Shown here: piece by piece, positions 1 to 7,892 of the stretch
How the letters are laid out: every line of letters starts with the position of its first letter
Numbering within the stretch: the first letter of the stretch is position 1
Source of the DNA: Wolinella sp052173415
Lineage (GTDB): Bacteria > Campylobacterota > Campylobacteria > Campylobacterales > Helicobacteraceae
Reading direction: 5' to 3'
DNA length: 16,124 nucleotides
Assembly (NCBI GenBank): GCA_052173415.1
Contig: JBQMYQ010000039.1
Coordinates: 1-16,124 of the forward strand
The notes under the pieces: model-generated
The model's input: only the letters and a program-made list of their open reading frames with translations
Told to the model about the DNA's origin: nothing
The model's database searches: none
Translations under genes and position numbers: made by a program

Positions 1-648
1 CGAAAGAGTGAATATCGCGCAGGACCTTTGGTGCGCGGGCTTTTGATGACGATTAAGGTGTCGCTTCTAGCCGGCGTGATTGCCTTTTTTATCGGGGCGT
101 TGCTTGCTCTTATGAAGATTTCCAAAATTCAAGTCTTCCGCACGATTGCGACCATTTACATCGAAGTGATTCGCGGGACGCCCCTTTTGGTGCAGATCTT
201 TATCTTTTACTTTATCATTGCGACAATTTTTGAGATTGACAGCTTTTATGCGGGTGCGATTTCGCTAGCGATATTTTATGGTGCGTATATTGCTGAGGTG
301 CTTCGCGGAGCGATCCAGTCGATTGATAAAGGGCAGCAGGAGGCGGCTCTCTCGCTTGGAATGAACTATTTTCAGACCATGACACTCATCATCATACCTC
401 AGGCGCTCAAACGCTCCCTACCCTCGCTCACGGGCGAGATGATTGCGCTTATTAAGGATTCCTCGCTTGTGTCCGTGATTTCGGTTACGGATCTTACCAA
501 AGTCGGGCGCGAAATGGTCGCCAACACCTTTTCTCCCTTTGAGACGTGGATCGTCGTGGCGATTATGTATTTTGCCATTACCTCTTCACTCTCGCTTCTT
601 GCCCATCGCCTCGAAGACAACATGAAAAGACGTGGGGGAATGTCTTGA
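1..648 (+). CDS. Polar amino-acid ABC transporter permease, 5' end outside window
   Basis: Inner-membrane permease subunit of a polar amino-acid (Gln/Glu/His/Arg-type) ABC importer. The frame is open from base 1, so the gene starts upstream; the TTG at 28 is not a believable start. The visible 215 residues include several hydrophobic segments, the motif EVIRGTPLLVQIFIFYF typical of HisM/GlnP permeases, and the cytoplasmic EAA loop (QQEAALSLGMNYFQT, then IIPQALKRSLPSL), which contacts the ATPase in this family. It ends with a short basic tail (EDNMKRRGGMS). Substrate cannot be read from the sequence. The binding protein and ATPase genes are not in the window, so they may lie upstream. The next gene starts 35 bp downstream on the same strand but belongs to another family. 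Confidence 0.93.
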   Translation, partial: RKSEYRAGPLVRGLLMTIKVSLLAGVIAFFIGALLALMKISKIQVFRTIATIYIEVIRGTPLLVQIFIFYFIIATIFEIDSFYAGAISLAIFYGAYIAEVLRGAIQSIDKGQQEAALSLGMNYFQTMTLIIIPQALKRSLPSLTGEMIALIKDSSLVSVISVTDLTKVGREMVANTFSPFETWIVVAIMYFAITSSLSLLAHRLEDNMKRRGGMS

Positions 649-683
649 GGGCTTCTTATTTTCCGAGTTTTTAGAGGGTTTGC

Positions 684-1850
684 ATGCCTGCGCGCTCATC
701 TTCGCTCGGAGTGATTGCCCTTGCTTTTGGTGCATTCATTTTTAACACCACGGAGTTTATCCCCATTGCGTTGCTTAGCGATATTGGGGCGAGTTTTGAG
801 CTTTCGCCCACGCGCGTAGGAATCGTGCTGACCATTTATGCGTGGATTGTGGCGACGCTCTCGCTTCCGCTGATGCTTTTGACCCGCAATTTTGAGCGCA
901 AGCGGCTTCTTTTGGGGCTTTTTGTCGTTTTTGTAGCGGGGCACTTGCTTTCATTTCTTTCGCAGAGCTTTGGAATTTTGCTCCTAAGTCGCCTTGCCAT
1001 TGCCCTTTCCCATGCGATATTTTGGTCGATTACCGCAGCCCTCGCGGTGAGAATTGCCCCCAAAGGCATGGAGAATCGCGCACTTGGGTTTTTAAGCCTT
1101 GGCACGGTGCTTGCCATGGTGCTAGGAATCCCGTTGGGACGTGTGGTCGGCGATACTTACGGATGGCGTTTGAGCTTCCTATTTATCGGGATTTTTGCCC
1201 TTATTGTCATGTTGATTCTCGCAAAAAGTCTGCCGCGCCTAGAAAGCGTCAATAGCGGCTCATTAAGCACGCTTCCTTCGCTTCTTAGGCGCAAAAGCCT
1301 GCTTTTGCTCTACTCATTGACCGCCACAATCATCACGGCGCACTTCATCGCATACAGCTACATCGAGCCCGTGATGGTGCAGCTGGGCGGATTCTCACCC
1401 TTTTATGTGACGCTTGTTTTGAGCCTTTATGGCGCGGCAGGATTTTTGAGTGCCTATCTGTTTGGTCGCTATTTTGCGCGATTTGCCCGCGAATTCTTTT
1501 ACCTCTGCGTGGGGCTCATCATTTGCTCGATGGCGCTATTGAAATTTCTGCTTTTTTCGCCTGCGGCTGTTGCGATTCTTGCGCTGTTTTGGGGTGTGGG
1601 GATCGCTGCTTTGAGCCTTGCCATGCTAGCTAAAGTTTTGGATTTTGCCTCTGATTGCACCGATATGGGAAGCTCGATCTACTCCTCTCTCTATAACGTG
1701 GGAATTGGCACAGGAGCTTTCTTGGGGCACTATATCAGCCTCTTTTTTGGGCTCTCAAACATCGGTCTAATCGGTGTGATTCTTGCGCTTTTTGCCCTTG
1801 TGCTGACGCATTTACTCGTGCGAAGCGCAGGATTTATCAAGGCAACTTAG
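684..1850 (+). CDS. sotB: SotB-like sugar efflux MFS transporter
   Basis: Major facilitator protein of 388 residues with about 12 hydrophobic segments, the usual size of the SotB/AraJ drug:H+ antiporter-1 group. It matches what I remember of E. coli SotB closely: AFIFNTTEFIPIALLSDI (about 17-34), VGIVLTIYAWIVA (45-57), the loop-2/3 basic motif LTRNFERKRLLLG (66-78), SHAIFWSITAALAVRIAP (109-126), and AMVLGIPLGRVVGDTYGWR (144-162). E. coli SotB exports arabinose and IPTG-like sugars; the substrate here is unknown. The ATG at 684 is preceded by a modest TTAGAGGG ribosome site. It lies between an ABC permease and cheV with no evident functional link to either. DHA1 drug exporter is the main alternative. 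Confidence 0.9.
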   Translation: MPARSSSLGVIALAFGAFIFNTTEFIPIALLSDIGASFELSPTRVGIVLTIYAWIVATLSLPLMLLTRNFERKRLLLGLFVVFVAGHLLSFLSQSFGILLLSRLAIALSHAIFWSITAALAVRIAPKGMENRALGFLSLGTVLAMVLGIPLGRVVGDTYGWRLSFLFIGIFALIVMLILAKSLPRLESVNSGSLSTLPSLLRRKSLLLLYSLTATIITAHFIAYSYIEPVMVQLGGFSPFYVTLVLSLYGAAGFLSAYLFGRYFARFAREFFYLCVGLIICSMALLKFLLFSPAAVAILALFWGVGIAALSLAMLAKVLDFASDCTDMGSSIYSSLYNVGIGTGAFLGHYISLFFGLSNIGLIGVILALFALVLTHLLVRSAGFIKAT

Positions 1851-1936
1851 AAGTCGCTTGCAAAGAATCGGCGAGTTGCGAGGCTTTATGCGCTAGGATT
1901 CCCAAATGGTCGATTTTGCTTTAGTAAAGGGGTCGC

Positions 1937-2833
1937 ATGTCTAGGCTTAAGCAATGCGTGGAAAAACGCGCTAAAACGCATCTTTATAACATCATGCAGC
2001 TTGCCATTTTCACGCTCGGTGATGGGCGGTATTACGGGATTAATGTCTCAAAAATTCTCTCTTTTGAGGATATTCGGCGTTACAAACTCTTGCGTTGCAG
2101 CGAAGCGAGCGATTATCTTATGGGGTTTGTTGAGTATCAAGGGCGGGCGATTCCCGTGCTTGGCTTAAGAGAGTGGCTTGGACTGCCACAAAATGAGAAG
2201 AAAGAGCGGATATATCTTGTCTGTGAATACAATAAACAGAGCCTCGCGTTCCCTATTTTGGAGATTGAGAATATTCACAATGTCCCCACAGATTCCCTCC
2301 AAAAGTGCGGAATCGAAGCGGGCGGGGCATTTACTTACAGTGCGATTGTGGAGATTTTTGGGCGCAAGGAGAGTGTGCTTGTGCTAGACATTGAGCGACT
2401 GCTTGAGGAGTGTGCGCTACTACAAGAACAAGATGCAGAGTATCCGCCCTTAGTGTGCGATAAGGAGCTGTGGGTTGCTGAGGACAGCATGAGTGCGCGC
2501 GAGCTTTTGCGGATGTTTTTGGATTCCCTTAAGATTAAGGCGAGATTTTTTGGCGATGGATTGGAGTTGATTGAGACGCTCAAAAAGGAGGGAAACAGCG
2601 GAATCGGCGCGATTCTCACGGATTTAGAGATGCCTAGGGCTGATGGCTATCAGGTGCTTTTGTATCTCCGTGGCGAGCACTCCTTAGAGAAGCTTCCTGT
2701 ATGGGTGTATAGCTCCATGTCTAATCAGGGCGTGTTAGATAAAGTGAAGAGCCTCGGCGCAGAAGGGCTCATCGCAAAGGGCGATTATGAAGCGCTTTAT
2801 AAGGCTCTAAAAGAGTGCCTACAGAGGGATTGA
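1937..2833 (+). CDS. cheV: CheV chemotaxis coupling protein (CheW + receiver)
   Basis: Cytoplasmic chemotaxis adaptor of 298 residues. The N-terminal CheW-like domain (about 18-165) includes FTLGDGRYYGINVSKI, MGFVEYQGRAIPVLGLREWLG and VLVLDIERLLEE. The C-terminal response-regulator receiver (about 177-296) keeps all expected residues: acidic pair E182/D183 (VAEDSMSAR), phospho-acceptor D229 (ILTDLEMPRADGY), S259/S260, and K281 (IAKGD). CheV couples chemoreceptors to CheA, and its receiver can tune signalling; species of this phylum often carry several CheV paralogues, so which one this is cannot be said. The ATG at 1937 follows AAAGGGG with good spacing. The last 15 bases overlap the convergent phosphate transporter gene. 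No other che gene is in view. Confidence 0.95.
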   Translation: MSRLKQCVEKRAKTHLYNIMQLAIFTLGDGRYYGINVSKILSFEDIRRYKLLRCSEASDYLMGFVEYQGRAIPVLGLREWLGLPQNEKKERIYLVCEYNKQSLAFPILEIENIHNVPTDSLQKCGIEAGGAFTYSAIVEIFGRKESVLVLDIERLLEECALLQEQDAEYPPLVCDKELWVAEDSMSARELLRMFLDSLKIKARFFGDGLELIETLKKEGNSGIGAILTDLEMPRADGYQVLLYLRGEHSLEKLPVWVYSSMSNQGVLDKVKSLGAEGLIAKGDYEALYKALKECLQRD

Positions 2834-4411
2834 GAGCAGGCGCAATAGGGCGAAAATCCCAGCACTCAGGAGTGCCGCGATGGGGACGGTAATAACCCAT
2901 GTGGCGATGATTTTATTGAGTGCGGAGCGTTTGACGAGCTCTTCTTTATAGACTTTTTGTAGCTGTTTTTTCTCTTTTTTGTTGAATTTGGGAAGGTCAT
3001 ATCCGAGTTGTCCGAGAGCAACTTTGCGTTTTAGCCCTTTTAGCATCATGCCTTTTTGGCGCACAGAAGCCCTGCGGAATCGAATTAAAAATTCCTGAAT
3101 TTTTGCCACACTTCCTCCTTGGTGTGCTTCAATGATTTGCTGCTCCATGTCGTAGTAGCGTTTTTTGAGGTGCTCGCGCAGGAATCCTACGCCAAAAACT
3201 GCACCAACAGCAATGTGTGTGGAGCTCACGGGAAGTCCGAACCCTGATGCGACTAAAACTGTGAGCGCAGCGGACATCGCGATGCAAAAGGCACGAATCT
3301 GATCTAAATCGGTAATCTCGCTCCCGACGGTTTTAATGAGTTTAGGTCCATAGAGCGCGAGTCCAAAGGAGATTCCTGCCCCGCCGATAATCATAATCCA
3401 TAAAGGCACACCTTCGCCTCCTAGAGGTTCTCTGCTTAGAGATTCGCTGATGGCGGCAAGTGGTCCAATAGCGTTGGCTACATCGTTGGTTCCGTGTGCG
3501 AAGCTAAGGAGTGCTGCGGCGAAAATCAGAGGAATCGTGAAAAAGCGATTGATCTCCTCTTTGGTGTTTTGCATACTTCCTGAGATTTTCTTGATGAGAG
3601 GGTAAGATAGGGCAAAAACAGGAAGCGCGATGGTGAGGCTAAGGAGGATTCCCACCGAGAGGGGCAAGGAAATGACACGGCTCAAGCCTTTGGTGATGAG
3701 GTAGAGCGAAAATGTCCCGCTCATGATGAAAAGTAGCCATGGCACGACCCTCCGTGCAGCGTTGATTTTGTCTTGCTGATAGGTAATGGCATGCTTGATG
3801 ATAAAGAGGAAAAGCGCAGCGACCATGCCTCCAAGAAGCGGCGAGATAATCCAGCTTGAGGCAATCCGCGCAAGCTCAATCCAATTGACGACCCCCACGC
3901 CTCCCGCGACGATTCCCGCGCCCATGATCGCCCCTACAATGGAATGCGTCGTCGATACAGGCGCGCCCACTGCGGTGGCAAGGTGAAGCCACAACGCCCC
4001 AGAGATGAGCGCAGAGAGCATGATAAGAGTGAAAGTTTCTCTATTTTCAAGGACGCTTTTGGCGATAATCTCTGAGCGGATCGTATTTACAACATCGTTC
4101 CCTGCGATGATCGCACCACTTGCTTCACAAATTGCTGCAATGAGAATCGCCCCACCCATCGTTAGAGCTCTTGAGCCTACCGCAGGTCCGACGTTGTTGG
4201 CTACATCGTTCGCACCGATATTAATCGCCATGTAGCCTCCGACCATCGCAGCAAAGATAAGAATCATGACATTGCCCGTAATGTGAAGAGAGCTCATATA
4301 CGCAAGTGCGGCGCTAAAGAGGATAAAAAGCACCGCCAAGCCGAGCTTCATCACCTCTTTTTGGCTAAATTGTGTTGCTTTCTCTAGCTGGTTAAAGTTT
4401 TTTATATCCAT
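2819..4411 (-). CDS. pit: PiT-family inorganic phosphate transporter
   Basis: Inner-membrane low-affinity phosphate (metal-phosphate:H+ or Na+) symporter of the PiT family, 530 residues. Both halves carry the duplicated PiT signature: INIGANDVANNVGPAVGSR at about 63-81 and HGTNDVANAIGPLAA at 306-320. The paired PVSTTHS (151-157) and PVSSTHI (394-400) motifs are also present. A long basic cytoplasmic stretch (about 415-500) precedes a last hydrophobic hairpin. The frame is open 108 bases further upstream, but I place the start at the ATG at 4411 because a clean AAGGAG lies 9 nt before it and the added residues look non-coding. AT-rich -10 candidates sit at 4449-4454 and 4434-4439. No PhoB box was recognised. 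The 3' end overlaps cheV convergently. Confidence 0.95.
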   Translation of the reverse strand: MDIKNFNQLEKATQFSQKEVMKLGLAVLFILFSAALAYMSSLHITGNVMILIFAAMVGGYMAINIGANDVANNVGPAVGSRALTMGGAILIAAICEASGAIIAGNDVVNTIRSEIIAKSVLENRETFTLIMLSALISGALWLHLATAVGAPVSTTHSIVGAIMGAGIVAGGVGVVNWIELARIASSWIISPLLGGMVAALFLFIIKHAITYQQDKINAARRVVPWLLFIMSGTFSLYLITKGLSRVISLPLSVGILLSLTIALPVFALSYPLIKKISGSMQNTKEEINRFFTIPLIFAAALLSFAHGTNDVANAIGPLAAISESLSREPLGGEGVPLWIMIIGGAGISFGLALYGPKLIKTVGSEITDLDQIRAFCIAMSAALTVLVASGFGLPVSSTHIAVGAVFGVGFLREHLKKRYYDMEQQIIEAHQGGSVAKIQEFLIRFRRASVRQKGMMLKGLKRKVALGQLGYDLPKFNKKEKKQLQKVYKEELVKRSALNKIIATWVITVPIAALLSAGIFALLRLLSIPL

Positions 4412-4508
4412 GTAGTGCAACTCCTTACTTTGGTATATAAGCTTAACTATTGTAACGAAAATGTATATAAACAAAATAAAAAGAGTGTGCGAGCTTGCTT
4501 GTGTGCGG

Positions 4509-4540
4509 GATTCCTGCAAAATGGAGACATGGCAGGAATC
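4509..4540. repeat. Inverted pair of the GGAATC word (hairpin)
   Basis: GATTCCTGC at 4509-4517 and GCAGGAATC at 4532-4540 form a perfect 9-bp inverted repeat with a 14-nt loop. It lies between the divergent-side upstream region of the phosphate transporter and the 3' end of the dct unit. Each arm contains one copy of the over-represented hexamer. There is no T-run directly after it on either strand, so it is not a canonical intrinsic terminator, though it may act as a transcript-end hairpin for the minus-strand dct unit. Confidence 0.6.
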
Positions 4541-4583
4541 GGGGTAATGAGCACCCTTTAAAATAGCTCAAAATAGTGTAAAA

Positions 4584-4727
4584 TTATCCTTTTTTTGCGT
4601 AGTGTTTGAGATGGATAACAAAGATTAGGGCGAGGATTCCCAAAAACGGCAGGACGACGTAAAGGTGCTCTTTGAGGCAGTGGAAGACGCCAAGCGGGGA
4701 ATCGCCCAAAAAATAGATGATACTCAA
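4584..4727 (-). CDS. Possible 47-residue membrane protein downstream of dctM
   Basis: Unrecognised small ORF. From a TTG at 4727 it encodes 47 residues with one convincing membrane segment (about 22-38, LYVVLPFLGILALIFVI) followed by a basic tail, HLKHYAKKG, and a TAA stop. The preceding part (YFLGDSPLGVFHCLKEH) looks like real protein rather than low-complexity translation. It lies on the same strand as dctPQM, starting 23 bp beyond the dctM stop. The AGGGGG that could serve as its ribosome site is also the 3' arm of the predicted terminator, and the TTG lies in that terminator's T-tract. Expression would therefore need read-through. It may be a genuine operon appendage or the remnant of a longer gene. 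A longer same-strand ORF at 4558-4767 in another frame has a less protein-like translation. Confidence 0.4.
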   Translation of the reverse strand: MSIIYFLGDSPLGVFHCLKEHLYVVLPFLGILALIFVIHLKHYAKKG

Positions 4728-4751
4728 AAAAGCCCCCTAAAGAGGGAAGCT
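4726..4751 (-). terminator. Intrinsic terminator at the end of dctM
   Basis: On the minus strand the sequence AGCTTCCCT, loop CTTT, AGGGGGCT forms a GC-rich stem of about 8 pairs with one bulged T, followed directly by a run of T. It begins at the last base of the dctM stop codon. This is the clearest rho-independent terminator in the window and probably ends the dctPQM transcript, or attenuates read-through into the small ORF beyond. Confidence 0.65.
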
Positions 4752-6040
4752 TAATATGAAGTGCCAAACACGATACTAGGGAGCCACAGGGAGATTGCGG
4801 GGATATAGGTAACTAGGAGCAATCCGGCAAAAAGCGTGAGCGTCCATGGGAGCGATGCGATGACGACGTCTTTGAGATTTATGCCCGTAAGCCCGCTCGC
4901 GACAAAGAGATTGAGCCCGACTGGGGGCGTAATCATTCCAAGCTCCATATTCACAATCATGATAATACCAAAGTGGATTGGGTCGATTCCGAGCTGAGTG
5001 GCGATGGGTAAAAGTAGTGGCGTCATAATCATGACGACGCTTGAGGGCTCCATAAATTGCCCCATGATGAAGAGCAAAATATTCACAAGCACCAGGAATC
5101 CAATCTTGCCGACGTTGTTATCAATGATACTTTGCGCGATTGTTTGTGGAATCTGCTCGCTTGTTAAAAAATGGGCGAAAACAACGGCGTTCGCGATGAT
5201 AAAGAAGATCATTGATGTGGTCATGGCGGAATCGAGCAAGATTTTATAAAGATCTTTGAATTTTATATCTTTATAGACAAAATAGGAGATGAAAAACGCA
5301 TAAACTGCGCTCACAGCGGCGGCTTCCGTGGGGGTAAAAATACCGCCGTAGATTCCCCCGATGACGACAAAAATAATCATCAACGCCCAAAAGGATTTGC
5401 CGAATTTATGCAATCGCTCTTTAAAGGGTGCGGGCGTGGTCGCGCTAAATCCAAGGCGTTTTGCCCCAATATAAGTCTGCAACATCATCATCGTGCCAAT
5501 CATAAACCCGGGAATCACCCCTGCCATGAAGAGTTTGCCGATGGATTCCTCCGCGGTAACCCCATAAACAATCATGACAATCGAGGGCGGAATCAGGATT
5601 CCTAGGCTCCCTGCGGTCGTGATTCCCCCTACGGCGTAGCTTGCGGGGTAACCCGCGTCTTTAATCGCAACAAACATAATCGAGCCAATCGCCACGACGG
5701 TTGCAGGCGAGCTTCCACTGACTGCAGCAAAGATAATACAAGCAAAAATCGCACTCATGGGAAGACCACCGGGAAGATGTCCGACCATGGATTTTGCAAA
5801 GTCAATAATACGCTGTGCGGAGCTGCCTTTGCTTAGGAGATTCCCCGCGAGGATAAACATGGGAATCGCCATCAGGGAGAATTTATTAATGCCATCAAAA
5901 ATGAGCTGAGGGATAGACATCGGATCCAGCTCGGTAAAGAGCAACATCGATAGCACGGTGCTTGTGCCAAGTGCGACAGCGACAGGCACGCCAATTAGTA
6001 TCAGTCCAAACAGAGAGACAAACAGAAATGTAATACTCAC
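4751..6040 (-). CDS. dctM: TRAP dicarboxylate transporter large permease DctM
   Basis: Large membrane subunit of a tripartite ATP-independent periplasmic (TRAP) transporter, 429 residues, the normal DctM size, with about 12 membrane segments. Family hallmarks include IPMFILAGNLLSKG near 60, HLPGGLPMSAIFACIIFAAVSGSSPATV near 87-115, GYPASYAVGGITTAGSLGILIPPS near 129-152, IFTPTEAAAVSAVYA, and GMITPPVGLNLFVASG near the C-terminus. DctM carries the Na+-driven transport path; the solute arrives from DctP. The start is GTG at 6040, preceded by AAGGA six bases upstream and only 13 bp after the dctQ stop, so translation is probably coupled. Its stop lies in the base of a terminator hairpin. It contains a nested palindrome of the window's repeated word (5589-5602). 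Confidence 0.96.
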   Translation of the reverse strand: MSITFLFVSLFGLILIGVPVAVALGTSTVLSMLLFTELDPMSIPQLIFDGINKFSLMAIPMFILAGNLLSKGSSAQRIIDFAKSMVGHLPGGLPMSAIFACIIFAAVSGSSPATVVAIGSIMFVAIKDAGYPASYAVGGITTAGSLGILIPPSIVMIVYGVTAEESIGKLFMAGVIPGFMIGTMMMLQTYIGAKRLGFSATTPAPFKERLHKFGKSFWALMIIFVVIGGIYGGIFTPTEAAAVSAVYAFFISYFVYKDIKFKDLYKILLDSAMTTSMIFFIIANAVVFAHFLTSEQIPQTIAQSIIDNNVGKIGFLVLVNILLFIMGQFMEPSSVVMIMTPLLLPIATQLGIDPIHFGIIMIVNMELGMITPPVGLNLFVASGLTGINLKDVVIASLPWTLTLFAGLLLVTYIPAISLWLPSIVFGTSY

Positions 6041-6053
6041 GCCTAATCCTTCA

Positions 6054-6596
6054 CTATTCTTTCACCACGGAATCGTGGATAATCTCATCTGCCGCATTTT
6101 TAATAATCGTATCAGCAGGGTGCAACGAGAGCTCATAGATCTTCTCTCCCGCTCGGTAGCTCGCACCCAAAAAGGCAAGGGGTAGAGCCACCATAGGAAT
6201 CCACTGCGGAATGTCAAGATCGACACTGATAAATTCCATCTCCCTGACAAGCAGGACATATTGCAGTCCAAAATAGACGATGAAGACGAGAAAAACAAAA
6301 GAGATGATATTTGCGATGATGAGAAACGCTTTTGCCATGGGGGAGGGGAATTGCTCGATGAGCAATGTAACGGCGATGTGGATTCCCTTCTTAAATCCAT
6401 ACGCCGCACCAAAAAGAGCCGACCAAATAAAAAGATAGTTCGTCGTTTCGCCTGCCCACACTAGGCTGGTATTAAAAAGATACCGCAGCACCACATTCAC
6501 AAAAGCCAAAAGAACCCCAGCACAGATACCAAAAACGGCGATATTTCGATTCATCGCCGCGATGCCAAGATCCAAAATAGAAAAAATTTTACCCAT
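6054..6596 (-). CDS. dctQ: TRAP dicarboxylate transporter small permease DctQ
   Basis: Small membrane subunit of the TRAP transporter, 180 residues with four hydrophobic segments. The family pattern is visible: VNVVLRYLFNTSLVWAGETTNYLFIW (about 34-59) and GAAYGFKKGIHIAVTLL (about 63-79), then two C-terminal membrane segments and a short polar tail. DctQ docks with DctM to form the membrane complex. The ATG at 6596 has a weak AAAGG ribosome site. It sits 36 bp after dctP and 13 bp before dctM in the usual P-Q-M order. The frame is intact. Confidence 0.94.
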   Translation of the reverse strand: MGKIFSILDLGIAAMNRNIAVFGICAGVLLAFVNVVLRYLFNTSLVWAGETTNYLFIWSALFGAAYGFKKGIHIAVTLLIEQFPSPMAKAFLIIANIISFVFLVFIVYFGLQYVLLVREMEFISVDLDIPQWIPMVALPLAFLGASYRAGEKIYELSLHPADTIIKNAADEIIHDSVVKE

Positions 6597-6632
6597 AATT
6601 GAGACCTTTAATTTATATAGCGGGGAATCCCT

Positions 6633-7622
6633 TTACTTTGTATCGATCGTCTTTTCTATGAGATCTTTACCAACGACTCCATAGAATTTAGGATAGATCG
6701 CTCCCATAACCTTCTGCCACTCAGCCTTTTGCTCAGGTGAGAGCTTCTCGATTTTAAGTTTGCCTGTATTTTTTGCGTATTCTTCGATCTTTGCGAGAAG
6801 TCGCTCCTCATCTTCCGCCGTTTCCTTGCGTTCAAATTCCGTCGCTTCTTTCATCGCCTGCTTGATCTTCTCTTGCAAATCCGCGTTCAAAGTTTTCCAA
6901 AACTTCTCACTCACGACGACTAAATACCCAAGATAGCCATGATTAGAGATGGTCAGCGAGGCTTGAACTTCGTGGAATTTGCTGTTATAGAAGTTTGAGA
7001 GCGGATTCTCCGCCGCATCAACGACACCTTGTTGCAGGGCTGAATAGACTTCGGAGAAAGGGAGGACTTGCGGATTCCCACCGATAACCTTTGTCTGTTC
7101 CTCAAGCACTTTTGAGGACATGATACGGAATTTCTGTCCTTTTGCATCTTGTGGAGCGATGAGAGCTTTTTTGTTTGAGGAGAACTGCTTAAAGCCCGCA
7201 TCCCAGTAATCAAGTGCTACAAAGCCCTTTTTTTCGATCTTTTTTTTGATAATCTCGCCCACTTCTCCATCAAGAACCGCACGGAGGTGCTCGGTATCAC
7301 GGAATATAAAAGGCATGTCAAAGAGCTGAAATTCGGGCGCAAGTGGCGTGAATTTTGAAAAGCTTGGTGCCGCCATCTGGACATTGCCCATTTTCATCGC
7401 CATAAATACTCGGTCATCATCATAGAGCTGTGCGCTAGGAAACACCTGAACCTTAATCTGTCCATTGGTAATCTCTTCAAGACGCTTTGCGAAAAAATCA
7501 GCGGCTTTACCCTTTGGAGTGGCTGGAGCCACAACATGAGCGAATTTAATCGTGTAACTCTTCTGCGCAAAAGCACTCGTCGCTAGTGCAACAGAGAGAA
7601 GTAGAGTTGATGCAAGTTTCAT
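6633..7622 (-). CDS. dctP: TRAP periplasmic C4-dicarboxylate-binding protein DctP
   Basis: Periplasmic solute-binding subunit, 329 residues. It has a Sec signal peptide (MKLASTLLLSVALATSAFA, likely cleaved before Q20) and a DctP fold: YTIKFAHVVAPATPKGKAA, VQVFPSAQLYDDDRVFMAM, KGQKFRIMSSKVL, and GVVDAAENPLSNFYNSKFHEVQ. R166 in KFRIM is the arginine that clamps the ligand carboxylate in TRAP binding proteins, and N206 is in the second binding motif. C4-dicarboxylates (succinate, fumarate, malate) are the likely substrates from overall resemblance, but TRAP proteins also bind other organic acids. The ATG at 7622 has AAGGAAG upstream. It is the first gene of the operon, divergent from the sensor kinase. 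Confidence 0.93.
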   Translation of the reverse strand: MKLASTLLLSVALATSAFAQKSYTIKFAHVVAPATPKGKAADFFAKRLEEITNGQIKVQVFPSAQLYDDDRVFMAMKMGNVQMAAPSFSKFTPLAPEFQLFDMPFIFRDTEHLRAVLDGEVGEIIKKKIEKKGFVALDYWDAGFKQFSSNKKALIAPQDAKGQKFRIMSSKVLEEQTKVIGGNPQVLPFSEVYSALQQGVVDAAENPLSNFYNSKFHEVQASLTISNHGYLGYLVVVSEKFWKTLNADLQEKIKQAMKEATEFERKETAEDEERLLAKIEEYAKNTGKLKIEKLSPEQKAEWQKVMGAIYPKFYGVVGKDLIEKTIDTK

Positions 7623-7657
7623 AGGGCTTCCTTATCCTTAAATGTTTTTGTCTTTGA

Positions 7658-7711
7658 TAATTTTACCCACGTGACAATGTGTGCCTTCTGTGGTAGCGGG
7701 GTAATTTTACC
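7658..7711. promoter_or_regulatory. Direct repeats TAATTTTACC upstream of dctP
   Basis: TAATTTTACC occurs at 7658-7667 and again at 7702-7711, a 44-bp period (about four helical turns), between divergent dctP and the kinase gene. On the dctP strand each reads GGTAAAATTA. Tandem copies on one face of the helix in a transporter promoter suggest a regulator site, but no regulator is assigned, and the AT-rich copies could instead be -10-like sequences. Confidence 0.35.
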
Positions 7712-7775
7712 TTTATTGAGCTTAAATCGCTTCGCCACATTTTATAAACTAGGAAAAAGAGATAGGATTTCTGCT

Positions 7776-7792
7776 GAAAAAGTAACTTTTTC
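7776..7792. promoter_or_regulatory. 17-bp palindrome GAAAAAGT-A-ACTTTTTC
   Basis: A perfect inverted repeat with 8-bp arms and a single central base lies about 100 bp before the kinase start and about 155 bp before the dctP start. It has the form of a dimer-binding operator. AT-rich palindromes of this size can arise by chance, and no protein is assigned. Confidence 0.3.
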
Positions 7793-7892
7793 TCTCATAA
7801 AAGCGATCGGTTTTGATGCTAAAAAAAGTGAGCGCAACGCTCTGTAACCCCCTTTGCTACGGCGTAAAAAATATAAAATGGAGAGGTTTTTC

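Noticed and set aside
28..30. TTG at 28 as the start of the ABC permease
   Set aside because: The frame is open to base 1 with family-like residues before it, so the gene is cut by the window edge.
4412..4519. 36-residue N-terminal extension of the phosphate transporter
   Set aside because: The extension has no ribosome site, and the ATG at 4411 has an ideal AAGGAG upstream.
4558..4767. 69-residue minus-strand ORF between pit and dctM
   Set aside because: It overlaps the dctM end and terminator, its product is Pro/Arg/Leu-rich without a clean helix, and the alternative frame (4584-4727) gives a much more protein-like translation.
7725..7760. Sigma-54 promoter (TGGC-N-GC) upstream of dctP
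   Set aside because: A TGGC-containing stretch is present on the minus strand, but the required downstream GC at the right distance is missing.
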